A DNA stretch of 64,000 nt from JBBDLF01 sp040879025. GTDB lineage: Bacteria > Pseudomonadota > Gammaproteobacteria > Pseudomonadales > Pseudohongiellaceae. Of this stretch, positions 9,294 through 19,061 are shown in pieces. Under the pieces are notes generated by a model that was given only the letters and a program-made list of their open reading frames with translations, was not told the DNA's origin and did no database searches. The DNA lies in assembly GCA_040879025.1 (NCBI GenBank), contig JBBDLF010000001.1, positions 62,001 to 126,000 on the forward strand. Reading direction: 5' to 3'. Position numbers and translations under genes: made by a program. Each line of letters starts with the position of its first letter. Position 1 is the first letter of the stretch.

Positions 9294-9491
9294 ATGAAAT
9301 GGACCGATGTGAACGAGATTGCCATTGAACTGGCGGACTCACACGAAAACGTAGACCCGCGATACGTCAATTTTGTTGACCTTCACCGTTGGGTTTGCGA
9401 ACTCGATGGGTTTGACGATGAACCCCAGCGCAGCGGAGAGAAGATACTGGAAGCCATCCAGGCTGCCTGGATCGAAGAAGCCGACCTGTAA
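9294..9491 (+). CDS. iscX: ISC accessory protein IscX
   Basis: A 65-residue acidic protein matching IscX (YfhJ): an N-terminal MKWTDVNEIAIELAD, a central DPRYVNFVDLHRWV and an acidic tail. It binds IscS and iron and tunes the rate of cluster assembly. It closes the isc operon, 88 bp after fdx. A small hairpin, CCGCC/GGCGG, lies in that gap at about 9229-9245. Confidence 0.95.
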   Translation: MKWTDVNEIAIELADSHENVDPRYVNFVDLHRWVCELDGFDDEPQRSGEKILEAIQAAWIEEADL

Positions 9492-9525
9492 ACTCCGACC
9501 CGCCCCGGGATTGTCGGTGAAATCA

Positions 9526-9554
9526 TACAAAACCGCAGTATAACCGCGTATAAT
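9526..9554 (+). promoter_or_regulatory. possible promoter for ndk
   Basis: A perfect -10 TATAAT (9549-9554) lies 63 bp before ndk. The -35 at 17 bp spacing (9526-9531, TACAAA) is poor, so activity would need an activator or the call is wrong. Confidence 0.35.
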
Positions 9555-9616
9555 GCGCGGGCTTCGAATTTACAATCAACTAATCAGCCTCTGTCAAGGC
9601 GCTCCGGGGAGTAGTG

Positions 9617-10045
9617 ATGCCAACCGAACGTACATTATCCATAATCAAGCCTGATGCCATCGCCCGTAATGTCATAGGCGAAATCTATAGCCGCTTTGAA
9701 CAGGCCGGGTTGCGGATTGTGGCGGCCAGGATGCTGCGGTTGACTGATGAGACGGCTGGCGGGTTTTATGCAGAGCACAAAGGCAAGCCTTTTTTTGACG
9801 ATCTGATTGAATTTATGACGTCAGGCCCGGTCATGGTACAAGTACTTCAAGGAGAGAATGCGATCGCCCGCAATCGCGGGTTGATGGGCGCTACCAACCC
9901 GAAGCAGGCGGCAGCCGGCACCATCCGCGCCGACTTCGCCGAGTCCATTGACGCCAATGCGGTACACGGTTCCGATTCTCCCCAGTCCGCTGAGAGAGAA
10001 ATCGCCTATTTCTTCAATAGCGAAGAAGACATCTGCTCGCGCTAG
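9617..10045 (+). CDS. ndk: nucleoside diphosphate kinase
   Basis: A 142-residue enzyme that transfers the gamma phosphate between nucleoside triphosphates and diphosphates through a phosphohistidine. The active-site His117 lies in NAVHGSDS, and the N-terminal RTLSIIKPDA motif is intact. The ATG at 9617 is preferred to the adjacent GTG because GGGGAG lies 5 bp upstream. It sits between iscX and rlmN, the order seen in Pseudomonas. Confidence 0.96.
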   Translation: MPTERTLSIIKPDAIARNVIGEIYSRFEQAGLRIVAARMLRLTDETAGGFYAEHKGKPFFDDLIEFMTSGPVMVQVLQGENAIARNRGLMGATNPKQAAAGTIRADFAESIDANAVHGSDSPQSAEREIAYFFNSEEDICSR

Positions 10046-10072
10046 TCGGTACATGTCGGCAGGGGGCCGGTA

Positions 10073-11251
10073 ATGAACTCGCAGCCCAATAAAATCAATC
10101 TCGCCGGCATGGGGTTACCCCGTCTGCAGGCTCTGTTTGCCGAGCTTGGCGAGAAACCGTTCCGGGCTTCCCAGTTGATCAAGTGGGTGCATCAGCGTGG
10201 TGTGATTGATATCGATCAGATGAGCGATATCAGCAAAACGCTTCGCGAGCACCTGAAACAGATCGGTGAAATTCGCCTGCCTGAAATAATTGACGAATTT
10301 CATTCCGCGGACGGCTGCATCAAATGGATTGTCGAAGTGGCCAGCGGCAGCCGAGTCGAAGCAGTCTATATTCCCGAAGCCGGCCGCGGCACCCTGTGCA
10401 TTTCCTCCCAGGCCGGTTGTTCACTTGATTGCAGTTTTTGTGCTACTGGAAAGCAGGGTTTCAACAGCAACCTCAGCAGCGCGGAAATAATAGGTCAATT
10501 GTGGTGGGCAAATCACAAGCTGGCTGGCTTTGGTCTCAAAAAAGAACGACCAGTCAGTAATGTGGTAATGATGGGTATGGGGGAGCCGTTGTTGAATTTT
10601 GACAATGTCATTGAAGCTGTCAATCTGATGATGGAAGATATGGCCTACGGTCTTTCCAAGCGGCGAGTAACCATAAGTACTTCCGGCGTGGTGCCGGCCA
10701 TTGAACGACTCGGCGATTATACCGATGCTTCACTCGCCGTATCACTGCATGCTCCCAACGATGAGTTACGCAGTTCCATCATGCCGGTCAACCGAAAATA
10801 CCCGATTGCGACACTGCTCAAGGCGGTCACGGCTTATATGAACAGTCTGACTGACAACAGAGTGCCGGTTATCGAATATACCCTGATTGCGGGAATTAAT
10901 GATCACCGCCAACATGCCCGGGAGCTGGCGGTGCTGCTGCAAGAGTTTCCCTGCAAGATCAACTTGATCCCCTTCAATCCGTTTGAGTTGTCGGATTATC
11001 GCAGGCCCAGTAATTCGTCGATTGATAATTTCCGTGGAATTCTGCAACAGGCGGGTTTCACAGTGACCATTCGCAGCACCCGGGCGGATGATATTGGCGG
11101 CGCCTGCGGCCAGCTGATTGGCCAAGTCAAGGATGGCACCCGTCGCAACGAGCGCTATCTCAAGACCAGATTACAGGCCGATTCACTAAATTATTTACCG
11201 GAACACGCTGATATTGTTGTGGTTTCGGCCGACAGAGTAGATGACAGCTAG
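10073..11251 (+). CDS. rlmN: dual-specificity 23S rRNA/tRNA methyltransferase RlmN
   Basis: A 392-residue radical-SAM enzyme that methylates C2 of A2503 in 23S rRNA and A37 in some tRNAs. The cluster motif is C116-x3-C120-x2-C123 (GCSLDCSFC), followed by the GMGEPLLN SAM-binding motif. The second catalytic cysteine is in DDIGGACGQL near residue 350. Length and order of motifs are standard. Confidence 0.96.
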   Translation: MNSQPNKINLAGMGLPRLQALFAELGEKPFRASQLIKWVHQRGVIDIDQMSDISKTLREHLKQIGEIRLPEIIDEFHSADGCIKWIVEVASGSRVEAVYIPEAGRGTLCISSQAGCSLDCSFCATGKQGFNSNLSSAEIIGQLWWANHKLAGFGLKKERPVSNVVMMGMGEPLLNFDNVIEAVNLMMEDMAYGLSKRRVTISTSGVVPAIERLGDYTDASLAVSLHAPNDELRSSIMPVNRKYPIATLLKAVTAYMNSLTDNRVPVIEYTLIAGINDHRQHARELAVLLQEFPCKINLIPFNPFELSDYRRPSNSSIDNFRGILQQAGFTVTIRSTRADDIGGACGQLIGQVKDGTRRNERYLKTRLQADSLNYLPEHADIVVVSADRVDDS

Positions 11252-11290
11252 TAGTTTGTCACTCGGTGCCGGACCGAGCCAGCGAATATC

Positions 11291-12115
11291 ATGGGATGTC
11301 TGAAAACTATGTTGGAAAAAACGTCGTTGATCAAAACGGTTGGCTTATGGGTTTCGGCACTGGTTGCAGCCTGTTTGCTGCAGTCCTGTGTGACGACCAC
11401 AACCGGCGGCTTCACTGTGGATTCCACACCCCGCGAACAACTTGAGGATTATATCCGTCTCGCCAGCGCCTATTATGAAGCCAATGACATGTCCCGGGCC
11501 AGGGTGCATATCAATAACGCCCTGGCCATAGACAGGCGCAGTTCGGGAGCTTATACGGTCCAGGCCCTGGTGCTGCAGCAGGAGGGCGATCTGGAACTTG
11601 CGGAACAAAACTTCAGGCAGGCGATCAGCTACGATGGAAGCAATTCCCGCGCCAGAAATAACTATGCTGCGATGCTGTTCAGCCAGGCGCGATACGAGGA
11701 GGCCTTCGATCAGCTGGCGACAGTATCCTCCGACACGACGTACGAAGGCCGCGATATTGCTTTTGAAAACCTCGGCAGAAGCGCGATGCGGCTGTCCCGG
11801 TACGGTGAAGCGGAAACGGCCTTTGAGCGTGCATTGCAGTTAAACGGCAACCTGTATCTTTCCGCGCTGCAGTTGGCACAGATCAGAATCTATGGAGAGA
11901 ACTGGGAGGCTGCCCGCAGCAGCTACCAGCGTTACCTGACAACGTCGCAGTTTTATAACATTCCTCATTCGCCGCAAAGTCTGTGGGTTGGAATACAGCT
12001 AGAGAAACATTTTCGCAATGACGAGGAACTGGAGAATTACGCGCTGATGTTGCGTACGCTGTTCGCTGATTCCGCGGAATACCAAATGTATAACAGGCTG
12101 GTCAATGACAACTGA
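11291..12115 (+). CDS. pilW: type IV pilus biogenesis/stability lipoprotein PilW (PilF)
   Basis: A 274-residue TPR lipoprotein. The signal peptide ends in a lipobox-like LLQSC, giving outer-membrane anchoring. The mature part has about five TPR units covering residues 45-250 (for example SAYYEANDMSRARVHINNALAID). Family members pilot the PilQ secretin to the outer membrane. An alternative ATG at 11309 gives a shorter, equally good signal peptide. It overlaps rodZ by 11 bp, the order seen in pseudomonads. Confidence 0.88.
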   Translation: MGCLKTMLEKTSLIKTVGLWVSALVAACLLQSCVTTTTGGFTVDSTPREQLEDYIRLASAYYEANDMSRARVHINNALAIDRRSSGAYTVQALVLQQEGDLELAEQNFRQAISYDGSNSRARNNYAAMLFSQARYEEAFDQLATVSSDTTYEGRDIAFENLGRSAMRLSRYGEAETAFERALQLNGNLYLSALQLAQIRIYGENWEAARSSYQRYLTTSQFYNIPHSPQSLWVGIQLEKHFRNDEELENYALMLRTLFADSAEYQMYNRLVNDN

Positions 12116-12986
12116 TGTGACGCAGACAGATGAAGACAGCCTGACTGACCACGTGCCGGTTTCCCCCGGGATTCCGACCTCAAAGGATGAGCCTGCGGCC
12201 CCTGTTGCCGGGAACGGCCCCGCCATCGGTGCCCGGTTGCGGGAAACAAGGAAGCGGTCAGGATTGTCCGAGCAATCTGTTTCTGAACAACTGCATATCA
12301 CTATGCACTACGTCAGATCGCTCGAGGAGGATAATTACGCCAAACTGCCCGGTGACGTCTTTGCCCGAGGCTATATCCGCAACTATGCTATTCTTCTTGG
12401 TCTGGAGCCGGAACCACTGATAGCGGAATTTGACCTGTATTCCGGCGCAAGGATGGAAGCCTCTCGAGCCGAAAGCAAGCGGGTGCGCGCCAAACATCGG
12501 CGCGACCGCAACCGGCCCTGGGTGATATTATCCGTCATCCTGTTTGTGGCGGGGTTTTTGGGACTGTGGCTTTTCAACAGTTTTTTCGCATCGGCGGCTG
12601 AGCCGGACAGGGGAGTGCCGTCAACAACGAACGTTCCCGCGGCTCTACCGGATTCCCCGGCCGCTGCCATCATGCCTGAGGACGGCAATGTCGTTGAAGC
12701 AATTGCCGAAGAAGTCACAGAGATTGTCAGCGGAGGAACCGACCAGTTGCAAATCGAATTCAGCGGTGAAAGCTGGGTGGAGATAGGTGATAATGGCAAC
12801 AGGTCGCTCTATCGCGATATCGGACAGGCGGGAGATATCGTCCGAATTACCGGCCAGAGACCCTTTAGCATCTTGCTGGGAGACGCTCCCTATGCGAAGG
12901 TAACCCTCAATGGGTATGAAATAGATGTGGCCGGAGACATACGTATTGATAACTCGGCCCGGCTGTCTGTTGGTCTTCAGTTCTGA
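12105..12986 (+). CDS. rodZ: cell-shape protein RodZ
   Basis: A 293-residue single-pass membrane protein. The cytoplasmic N-terminal half holds a Cro/CI-type helix-turn-helix (about residues 45-110) that in E. coli binds MreB. One transmembrane helix follows (about 135-157, PWVILSVILFVAGFLGLWLF). The periplasmic part ends in a beta-rich DUF4115 domain (about 205-293). A polar region of about 35 residues precedes the helix-turn-helix. It overlaps pilW and is followed by ispG. Confidence 0.9.
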   Translation: MTTDVTQTDEDSLTDHVPVSPGIPTSKDEPAAPVAGNGPAIGARLRETRKRSGLSEQSVSEQLHITMHYVRSLEEDNYAKLPGDVFARGYIRNYAILLGLEPEPLIAEFDLYSGARMEASRAESKRVRAKHRRDRNRPWVILSVILFVAGFLGLWLFNSFFASAAEPDRGVPSTTNVPAALPDSPAAAIMPEDGNVVEAIAEEVTEIVSGGTDQLQIEFSGESWVEIGDNGNRSLYRDIGQAGDIVRITGQRPFSILLGDAPYAKVTLNGYEIDVAGDIRIDNSARLSVGLQF

Positions 12987-13062
12987 CTGTCCAAGAGTCT
13001 CCTGTTGCTCCCTTTGAGGCAGGCCCGCCGCCAAGCTCGAGAACCCCTGGAAACGCGCTTTG

Positions 13063-14190
13063 ATGAAGTTGATAAACACGATCACTCGCAGGAAAACACG
13101 TCAGATCATGGTCGGAAACGTTGCCGTGGGCGGTGATGCGCCCATCTCGGTACAGAGTATGACCAACACCGAAACCTGCGATGTTGAGGCCACGCTGGCA
13201 CAAATTCAGCGGATGCAGAAAGCCGGCGTGGATATCGTCCGGGTGTCGGTCCCCAGTATGGAAGCCGCCGAAGCCTTCAGAAAAATACGCGCCGGAGCCA
13301 CAGTACCCCTGGTTGCCGATATCCATTTCGATTACCGCATCGCATTGAAGGTAGCCGAGTACGGAGTCGACTGTCTTCGCATCAATCCAGGCAATATCGG
13401 TAGCGAAGAACGCATCCGGGCGGTGATCGATTGTGCCCGGGACAAGGGTATTCCGCTGCGCATCGGTGTCAATGCCGGGTCGCTTGGCAAATCCTTGCTG
13501 CGCAAGTACAGGGAACCGAACGCCGAAGCCATGGTCGAATCCGCGCTTACACAGGTGGATATTCTGGACAGGCTGAATTTTCAGGATTTCAAAATCAGCC
13601 TCAAGGCATCCGATATTTTTATGACCCTGAAGGCATATCGCGGCCTTGCGGGCCAGATTGAACAGCCGTTCCACCTGGGTATCACCGAGGCAGGCGGGTT
13701 GCGTACGGGCACGGTCAAATCCGCCATAGGCCTGGGTGCGCTCCTGATGGATGGAATCGGCGACACCATACGCATTTCCCTTGCGGCTGATCCGGTCGAG
13801 GAGGTAAAGGTGGGGTTCGATATCCTCAAAAGCCTGGGGCTGCGCCATAAAGGTGTCAATCTGGTGGCATGCCCAAGTTGTTCGAGACAGAATTTCGACG
13901 TGATTTCCGTCGTGAATGAACTGGAAAACCGACTGGAGGATGTCACCACGCCTATCGATGTCGCTGTTATAGGTTGCATCGTCAATGGCCCCGGCGAAGC
14001 CAGGGCGGCGGAAATAGGCCTGACCGGCGCCAGTCCCAACAGTTTGGCCTATATTGAAGGTTCCCCCGCTCATAAGCTCAGTAACGAAAACCTGGTGGAC
14101 GAACTCGAGGCCATGATACGGCAACGGGTCGCCGACAGGCTGTCAAAAACCGCCCGTGTGGCCGACAAAGACATTATCGTCTCAGACTGA
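13063..14190 (+). CDS. ispG: 4-hydroxy-3-methylbut-2-enyl-diphosphate synthase IspG
   Basis: A 375-residue [4Fe-4S] enzyme of the MEP isoprenoid pathway, reducing MEcPP to HMBPP. The ligands C270 and C273 (ACPSC) and C305 (IGCIVNGPGEA) match the E. coli positions. The ATG at 13063 follows an in-frame TTG by one codon and is preferred. It depends on Fe-S clusters made by the isc operon upstream and sits in the usual rodZ-ispG-hisS order. Confidence 0.96.
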   Translation: MKLINTITRRKTRQIMVGNVAVGGDAPISVQSMTNTETCDVEATLAQIQRMQKAGVDIVRVSVPSMEAAEAFRKIRAGATVPLVADIHFDYRIALKVAEYGVDCLRINPGNIGSEERIRAVIDCARDKGIPLRIGVNAGSLGKSLLRKYREPNAEAMVESALTQVDILDRLNFQDFKISLKASDIFMTLKAYRGLAGQIEQPFHLGITEAGGLRTGTVKSAIGLGALLMDGIGDTIRISLAADPVEEVKVGFDILKSLGLRHKGVNLVACPSCSRQNFDVISVVNELENRLEDVTTPIDVAVIGCIVNGPGEARAAEIGLTGASPNSLAYIEGSPAHKLSNENLVDELEAMIRQRVADRLSKTARVADKDIIVSD

Positions 14191-14251
14191 TCTCCGTCCC
14201 CTTTAACCAATCAACCCACCGGATTGTAAACCGCCACTATCGAACTGTCTC

Positions 14252-15559
14252 ATGACCAAAATTCAGGCTATACGGGGGATGAATGACATCCTGCCGAATG
14301 ACACACCATTATGGCAGCACATTGAGCAGACATTCCGCGATGTCGCCGCGCGTTATGGCTACAGTGAAATAAGACTGCCCCTGCTGGAAAAAACTGATCT
14401 GTTCAGGCGCACTATTGGCGAAGTGACAGACATCGTTGAAAAGGAAATGTACAGTTTTGAAGACCGCAACGGCGACAACCTGAGCCTGCGCCCCGAGGGG
14501 ACCGCGGGCTGTGTACGGGCCGCCGGGCAGCACGGCCTGTTATATAACCAGCAGCAGCGTTTCTGGTATCACGGCCCGATGTTTCGGCACGAGCGGCCGC
14601 AAAAAGGACGTTATCGTCAGTTTTACCAGTTTGGCGTGGAGGCGTTCGGGATGGCCGGGCCCGATGTCGATATCGAGGTCATACTGTTGTCAGCCAGATT
14701 TTTTGCCCAACTCGGGCTGACACAGACCCTGCAACTGGAAATCAACAATATCGGCAATGCCGTCGACCGGCAGCGATTCGGAGCCGCATTGAGCGCCTAT
14801 CTCAAGCCGCACGCGGATCAACTGGACAAGGACAGCCAGAGACGCCTGCAAAGTAACCCGCTGCGCATTCTGGACAGCAAGAGTCCGCAAACCCGGGAAA
14901 TACTGGAACAGGCACCCGCACTGGCGGATTTTGTCTCGGAACAGAGCGGTGAATACTATCGTCACCTGCGCGTTTTGTTACGGGAAGTGGGTATCGATTA
15001 TGTGGAAAGCCCACATCTTGTGCGAGGACTGGACTACTACAACAATACCGTGTTCGAGTGGACCACAACCGCATTGGGAGCCCAGGGCACAGTGTGTGCC
15101 GGCGGACGTTACGACAAGCTGGTGGAGAAACTGGGAGGCCGCAGTACACCTGCGACAGGTTTCGGGATGGGGCAGGAGAGGCTGGTCCTGTTACTCGAAT
15201 CGCTGGAGAGGACTCCGGCTGAACTCAAGCCTCCAGTGGATGTCTATATGGTGGTAGCGGGATCCGCCCTGTCAAGTCAGGCATTGACGCTGGCCGAGCG
15301 CATCCGCAGCGAATGCCCTCAGATCCGCGTGTTAAGCCATTGCGGGGGCGGCAAATACAACAGCCAGATGAAGAAGGCGTATAATAGCGGTGCCTCGGTG
15401 GCTGTCATCCTTGAACAGGACACCGGAGCGAACGAGAACGAACCGGTTGACACGGTCAGGATCCGGCGGCTCGACGAGAGCAACGAGGCGGTGAGTGTCG
15501 CGGTCGCCGATACCGCGGCGGAGTTGAATAAAATATTCAACCAGGGGATCTTTGATTAA
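14252..15559 (+). CDS. hisS: histidyl-tRNA synthetase
   Basis: A 435-residue class II synthetase. Motif 2 is in FRHERPQKGRYRQFYQFG, the histidine-specific motifs are LVRGLDYY and AGGRYD, and motif 3 is in GFGMGQERL. The C-terminal anticodon-binding domain begins near residue 330. It charges tRNA-His. Confidence 0.96.
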   Translation: MTKIQAIRGMNDILPNDTPLWQHIEQTFRDVAARYGYSEIRLPLLEKTDLFRRTIGEVTDIVEKEMYSFEDRNGDNLSLRPEGTAGCVRAAGQHGLLYNQQQRFWYHGPMFRHERPQKGRYRQFYQFGVEAFGMAGPDVDIEVILLSARFFAQLGLTQTLQLEINNIGNAVDRQRFGAALSAYLKPHADQLDKDSQRRLQSNPLRILDSKSPQTREILEQAPALADFVSEQSGEYYRHLRVLLREVGIDYVESPHLVRGLDYYNNTVFEWTTTALGAQGTVCAGGRYDKLVEKLGGRSTPATGFGMGQERLVLLLESLERTPAELKPPVDVYMVVAGSALSSQALTLAERIRSECPQIRVLSHCGGGKYNSQMKKAYNSGASVAVILEQDTGANENEPVDTVRIRRLDESNEAVSVAVADTAAELNKIFNQGIFD

Positions 15560-15719
15560 GAGGTTCCGCAAGTCCCCGGATGGCGGGCTCAAGCGGGAAG
15601 ATCCGGCTCAGGTGATAGCCGGGTCATGATAAACCGCTAAAGTTCTGCGGCCCGGGCTGGTAGAATGCCGTCTTCCGTGTGATGGGTGTTTTTGTAATCG
15701 AAGCAGGAGTGGGTAGCCA

Positions 15720-16391
15720 GTGGTACTGAATGTCGGCGAAGAAGAGAATATAGAAGCCATCAAGCAATGGTGGGATACAAACGGTACGTCCCTGCTGGTG
15801 GGGTTCGCAGTGGTGGCGGCAGGCTATGTCAGCTGGATGTTCTGGCAAAATTCACGCGATGCCGCCGTTCAGGAAGCCTCCGACCTGTATGAAGAAATAA
15901 TGCAATTGGCCGTGGTGGATCCGGGCGTCACCATCAGTGATGATGACAGTGCCCGTATCGGCGCCATTGCCGATCAGTTACAGACCGAATACCCCAACTT
16001 GGTCTATGCGCTGTACGCTTCGCTGTTCTCCGCCCGGGAAGCGGTACGGGCTGGAGATCTCGAGGAGGCTGAACAGGAATTGCAGTGGTTGCTGGATAAC
16101 GGGCAAGGCGGTCTGTTCAGCAACACTGATGAGGGACTTCTGCTTACCGCCAGGCTGCGGTTGGGCCGAGTAATTTTGGCCCGGGGCGAGGCGGAACGGG
16201 CACTGGAACTGGTCAGTTCAGTCGATCCGGGCAGTTTCGAGTCAGCCTTTTCCGAATTGCGCGGTGACATCTATGTCGCACTGGACCGGCCAATGGATGC
16301 GCGGGATTCTTATATTGCAGCCCAGCAGGCCGGCTCGGGCAGCTCCATGTTGCAGGCAAAGATCGATGACCTGCCGTCAGACGCCAGTTGA
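15720..16391 (+). CDS. yfgM: SecYEG-associated chaperone subunit YfgM
   Basis: A 223-residue protein with a short cytoplasmic N-terminus, one transmembrane helix (about residues 24-41) and a periplasmic TPR-like domain. This layout and the position between hisS and bamB identify YfgM, which works with PpiD at the translocon exit. The start is a GTG with GGAG 10 bp upstream; no better ATG exists in frame. Its stop lies 8 bp before the likely bamB ATG. Confidence 0.88.
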   Translation: MVLNVGEEENIEAIKQWWDTNGTSLLVGFAVVAAGYVSWMFWQNSRDAAVQEASDLYEEIMQLAVVDPGVTISDDDSARIGAIADQLQTEYPNLVYALYASLFSAREAVRAGDLEEAEQELQWLLDNGQGGLFSNTDEGLLLTARLRLGRVILARGEAERALELVSSVDPGSFESAFSELRGDIYVALDRPMDARDSYIAAQQAGSGSSMLQAKIDDLPSDAS

Positions 16392-16399
16392 GAGTATTC

Positions 16400-17590
16400 A
16401 TGTATAGGGAAACAGGGAAAAAATTGGGCCTGCGCTCACTCAAAATGATGCTGGTACTTGGCTCCGTGATCTTTTTGGGAGGGTGCGGCAACCTGAATCC
16501 GATGTCATGGTTTTCCGAAGATACCGAACCGCCGGCCGAACTCACGGAAATTGAAGCGGAACTGACCGTGCGCATCGACTGGAGCGTCAATGTCGGTAAT
16601 GGCCAGGGCGACCGGTTTCTGCAACTCACTCCAGCCATAGACGGTGGCGTAATCTATGCGGCCAGCGACAATGGTGATGTGGTGGCGGTCAATACCGCGA
16701 ACGGTGAGGTGATCTGGCGCACACGTACCCGGGAGTTGATTTCCGGTGCGGTGGGGGCCGGTAATGGCCTGGTCATGTATGGAACACCCACGGCGGAAGT
16801 GGTCGCGTTGAACCAGGATGACGGCAGTGAATTATGGCGCGCTTCGGTTACCAGCGAAGTCCTGTCTCCACCCAAAACCAATGGTGACGTGGTGGTAGTT
16901 CAGACTGTTGACGACAAGCTTGTGGCTATGGATGCGGAAAGCGGTCAAAGGCGTTGGATTTATGAAACCACATTGCCCACGCTGACACTCAGAGGCACCA
17001 ATACGCCGGTTTTTGTCGAGGACACGGTGATTGCCGGGTTCAGCAATGGCACCTTGATCTCTGTCGCCGCCGATAACGGAATATGGAACTGGGATGCCCG
17101 CGTCGCCGTACCGGAAGGCCGGTATGACATTGAGCGGGTAATCGATGTTGATGGACAGTTGATGGTAGAAGGCAATACCGTGTTTGCCTCCAGCTATCAG
17201 GGCAATCTCATGGCTTTTGATGCCGAAACCGGGCGCGTGGTGTGGGGCATGGAAGCATCCAGCTATCACGGTCCGGATACGGGCTTCAACAACATCTATT
17301 TCACCAACGACCGCGGCCATGTTGTCGCGGTACGCAATAACTCAGTCGACATCGCTTGGGACAACGACTCCCTTGATCGGCGGCGTGTGACCGCACCCCG
17401 AACGATCAACAACTATGTTGCCGTTGCCGATTTCGAAGGGTACCTGCATATGCTGTCGCAGCTGGATGGCCGCATTGTCGGTCGAATTCGTGTCGATCGT
17501 AATGGTATACGTGCCAATCCGCTGGTCTACAACAGCAGACTGTTCATTTACGGCAATAGTGGACGGCTGGCGTCAGTAAGCTTTCAGTAG
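16400..17590 (+). CDS. bamB: outer-membrane assembly lipoprotein BamB
   Basis: A beta-propeller lipoprotein of the BAM complex. The lipobox LGGC puts the lipidated cysteine at residue 29 from the ATG at 16400. PQQ-type propeller repeats follow, with recurring AVNTANGEVIWRTR- and ALNQDDGSELWRA-like units. Length (396) matches the family. A TTG at 16388 inside the yfgM stop is also in frame, but the ATG is preferred. The order yfgM-bamB-der is conserved. Confidence 0.93.
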   Translation: MYRETGKKLGLRSLKMMLVLGSVIFLGGCGNLNPMSWFSEDTEPPAELTEIEAELTVRIDWSVNVGNGQGDRFLQLTPAIDGGVIYAASDNGDVVAVNTANGEVIWRTRTRELISGAVGAGNGLVMYGTPTAEVVALNQDDGSELWRASVTSEVLSPPKTNGDVVVVQTVDDKLVAMDAESGQRRWIYETTLPTLTLRGTNTPVFVEDTVIAGFSNGTLISVAADNGIWNWDARVAVPEGRYDIERVIDVDGQLMVEGNTVFASSYQGNLMAFDAETGRVVWGMEASSYHGPDTGFNNIYFTNDRGHVVAVRNNSVDIAWDNDSLDRRRVTAPRTINNYVAVADFEGYLHMLSQLDGRIVGRIRVDRNGIRANPLVYNSRLFIYGNSGRLASVSFQ

Positions 17591-17645
17591 CGAGACCTGA
17601 CGCGGGTCTCTCGCTCTCTGTCCTGGTAACACCCGGTACTACTCC

Positions 17646-19061
17646 ATGAGGCCAGTGATCGCACTCGTTGGGCGACCCAATGTCGGTAAATCAACCTTAT
17701 TCAACCGGTTGACCCGAAGCCGGGATGCCATCGTGGCCAATATGCCCGGTCTCACCAGAGACCGGCAATACGGGGAAGGCAGGATCGGCTCACGTGACTA
17801 TATCGTCATTGATACCGGGGGCATCAGCGGTGATGAAAGCGGTATCGATTTCGCGATGGCGTCCCAGTCGCTCCTGGCAATCGAGGAGGCCAGCGCTGTT
17901 GTGTTCATGGTGGATGCCAAGGCGGGTCTGACGCCCGGCGACAGCCAGATCCTCGAATATCTTCGCAAGAACAACAAACGCTGTTTCCTGTGCGTAAACA
18001 AGGTCGACGGCCTGGATGAAGAGGCTGCCATGGCCGAATTCCATGCGTTTGGGCTTTCCGATGTGTTCGCCGTTACCGCGTCCCAGGGCCGCGGCGTACA
18101 CAAAATGATCGATCAAATACTGGCGGCGTTTCCAAAGGAGCCTGATCCCGAGCCGGAACGGGTGGACAATGGCATCAAAATCGCGGTGGCTGGTCGCCCG
18201 AATGTCGGCAAATCAACCCTGGTAAACCGCATGCTCGGCGAGGAACGGGTGGTGGTTTACGATCAGCCGGGCACCACGCGTGACAGCGTGTACATTCCTT
18301 ACGAACGTCATGGCAGACACTATACCCTGATCGACACGGCCGGGATTCGGCGCCGTGGCAAAACCCGGGAGACGGTAGAGAAATTTTCCGTGGTGAAGTC
18401 GCTGCAGGCAATTCAGGACGCGAACGTGGTTATTCTGCTGGTGGATGCCCGCGACGGAATCGTAGATCAGGATTTACACCTTCTGGGGTACGTGCTGGAT
18501 GCGGGACGCTCTCTGGTTATCGCTTTGAACAAGTGGGATGGGATGGAACTGGAACAGAAAGAACGTGTGAAACAGCATATAAGGCGCCGGCTGGCATTCG
18601 TTGATTTTGCCCGTATCCATTTCATTTCTGCGCGATACGGTACCGGAGTGGGAGATATGTACCAATCGGTCCATAGGGCCTTTGAGTCTTCACTGCAAAC
18701 GCTGGCTACCCATACGTTGACGGAAATTCTTGCCGCCGCGGTGACAGACCATGCTCCTCCGTCGGTCAATGGCCGCCGCATCAAATTGCGTTACGCTCAC
18801 GCAGGCGGAAAAAATCCGCCGCGGATAGTTATTCATGGCAAGCAGACCGATAAACTGCCCTCAAGTTATTCCCGCTATCTGGAAAAGACGTTTCGCAAGG
18901 TATTGAAGCTGGAGGGCACTCCGGTCCGGATTGAATTGCGAAGCGATGAAAATCCTTTTACCAAAGGCGAAGAACGTTTTAATCAGCAACAGGTGGCGCA
19001 AAAACGACGCATAAAAAAGAACCGCAGTACAGCAAAGCGAAACTCGCGCGAGAATCAATGA
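17646..19061 (+). CDS. der: ribosome-assembly GTPase Der (EngA)
   Basis: A 471-residue protein with two tandem GTPase domains. P-loops are GRPNVGKSTL at residue 8 and again near residue 183; both have NKxD motifs (NKVDG and NKWDG). A KH-like domain ends the protein, followed by a basic tail. It acts in maturation of the 50S subunit. Its stop overlaps the start of the next gene as ATGA. Confidence 0.96.
   Translation: MRPVIALVGRPNVGKSTLFNRLTRSRDAIVANMPGLTRDRQYGEGRIGSRDYIVIDTGGISGDESGIDFAMASQSLLAIEEASAVVFMVDAKAGLTPGDSQILEYLRKNNKRCFLCVNKVDGLDEEAAMAEFHAFGLSDVFAVTASQGRGVHKMIDQILAAFPKEPDPEPERVDNGIKIAVAGRPNVGKSTLVNRMLGEERVVVYDQPGTTRDSVYIPYERHGRHYTLIDTAGIRRRGKTRETVEKFSVVKSLQAIQDANVVILLVDARDGIVDQDLHLLGYVLDAGRSLVIALNKWDGMELEQKERVKQHIRRRLAFVDFARIHFISARYGTGVGDMYQSVHRAFESSLQTLATHTLTEILAAAVTDHAPPSVNGRRIKLRYAHAGGKNPPRIVIHGKQTDKLPSSYSRYLEKTFRKVLKLEGTPVRIELRSDENPFTKGEERFNQQQVAQKRRIKKNRSTAKRNSRENQ

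Noticed and set aside
12907..14124. A 405-residue minus-strand frame
   Set aside because: It is the antisense of ispG, whose plus-strand frame has all catalytic cysteines.
17591..17645. GAGACC/GGTCTC hairpin after bamB as a terminator
   Set aside because: The stem is short and no T-run follows; der probably continues the operon.
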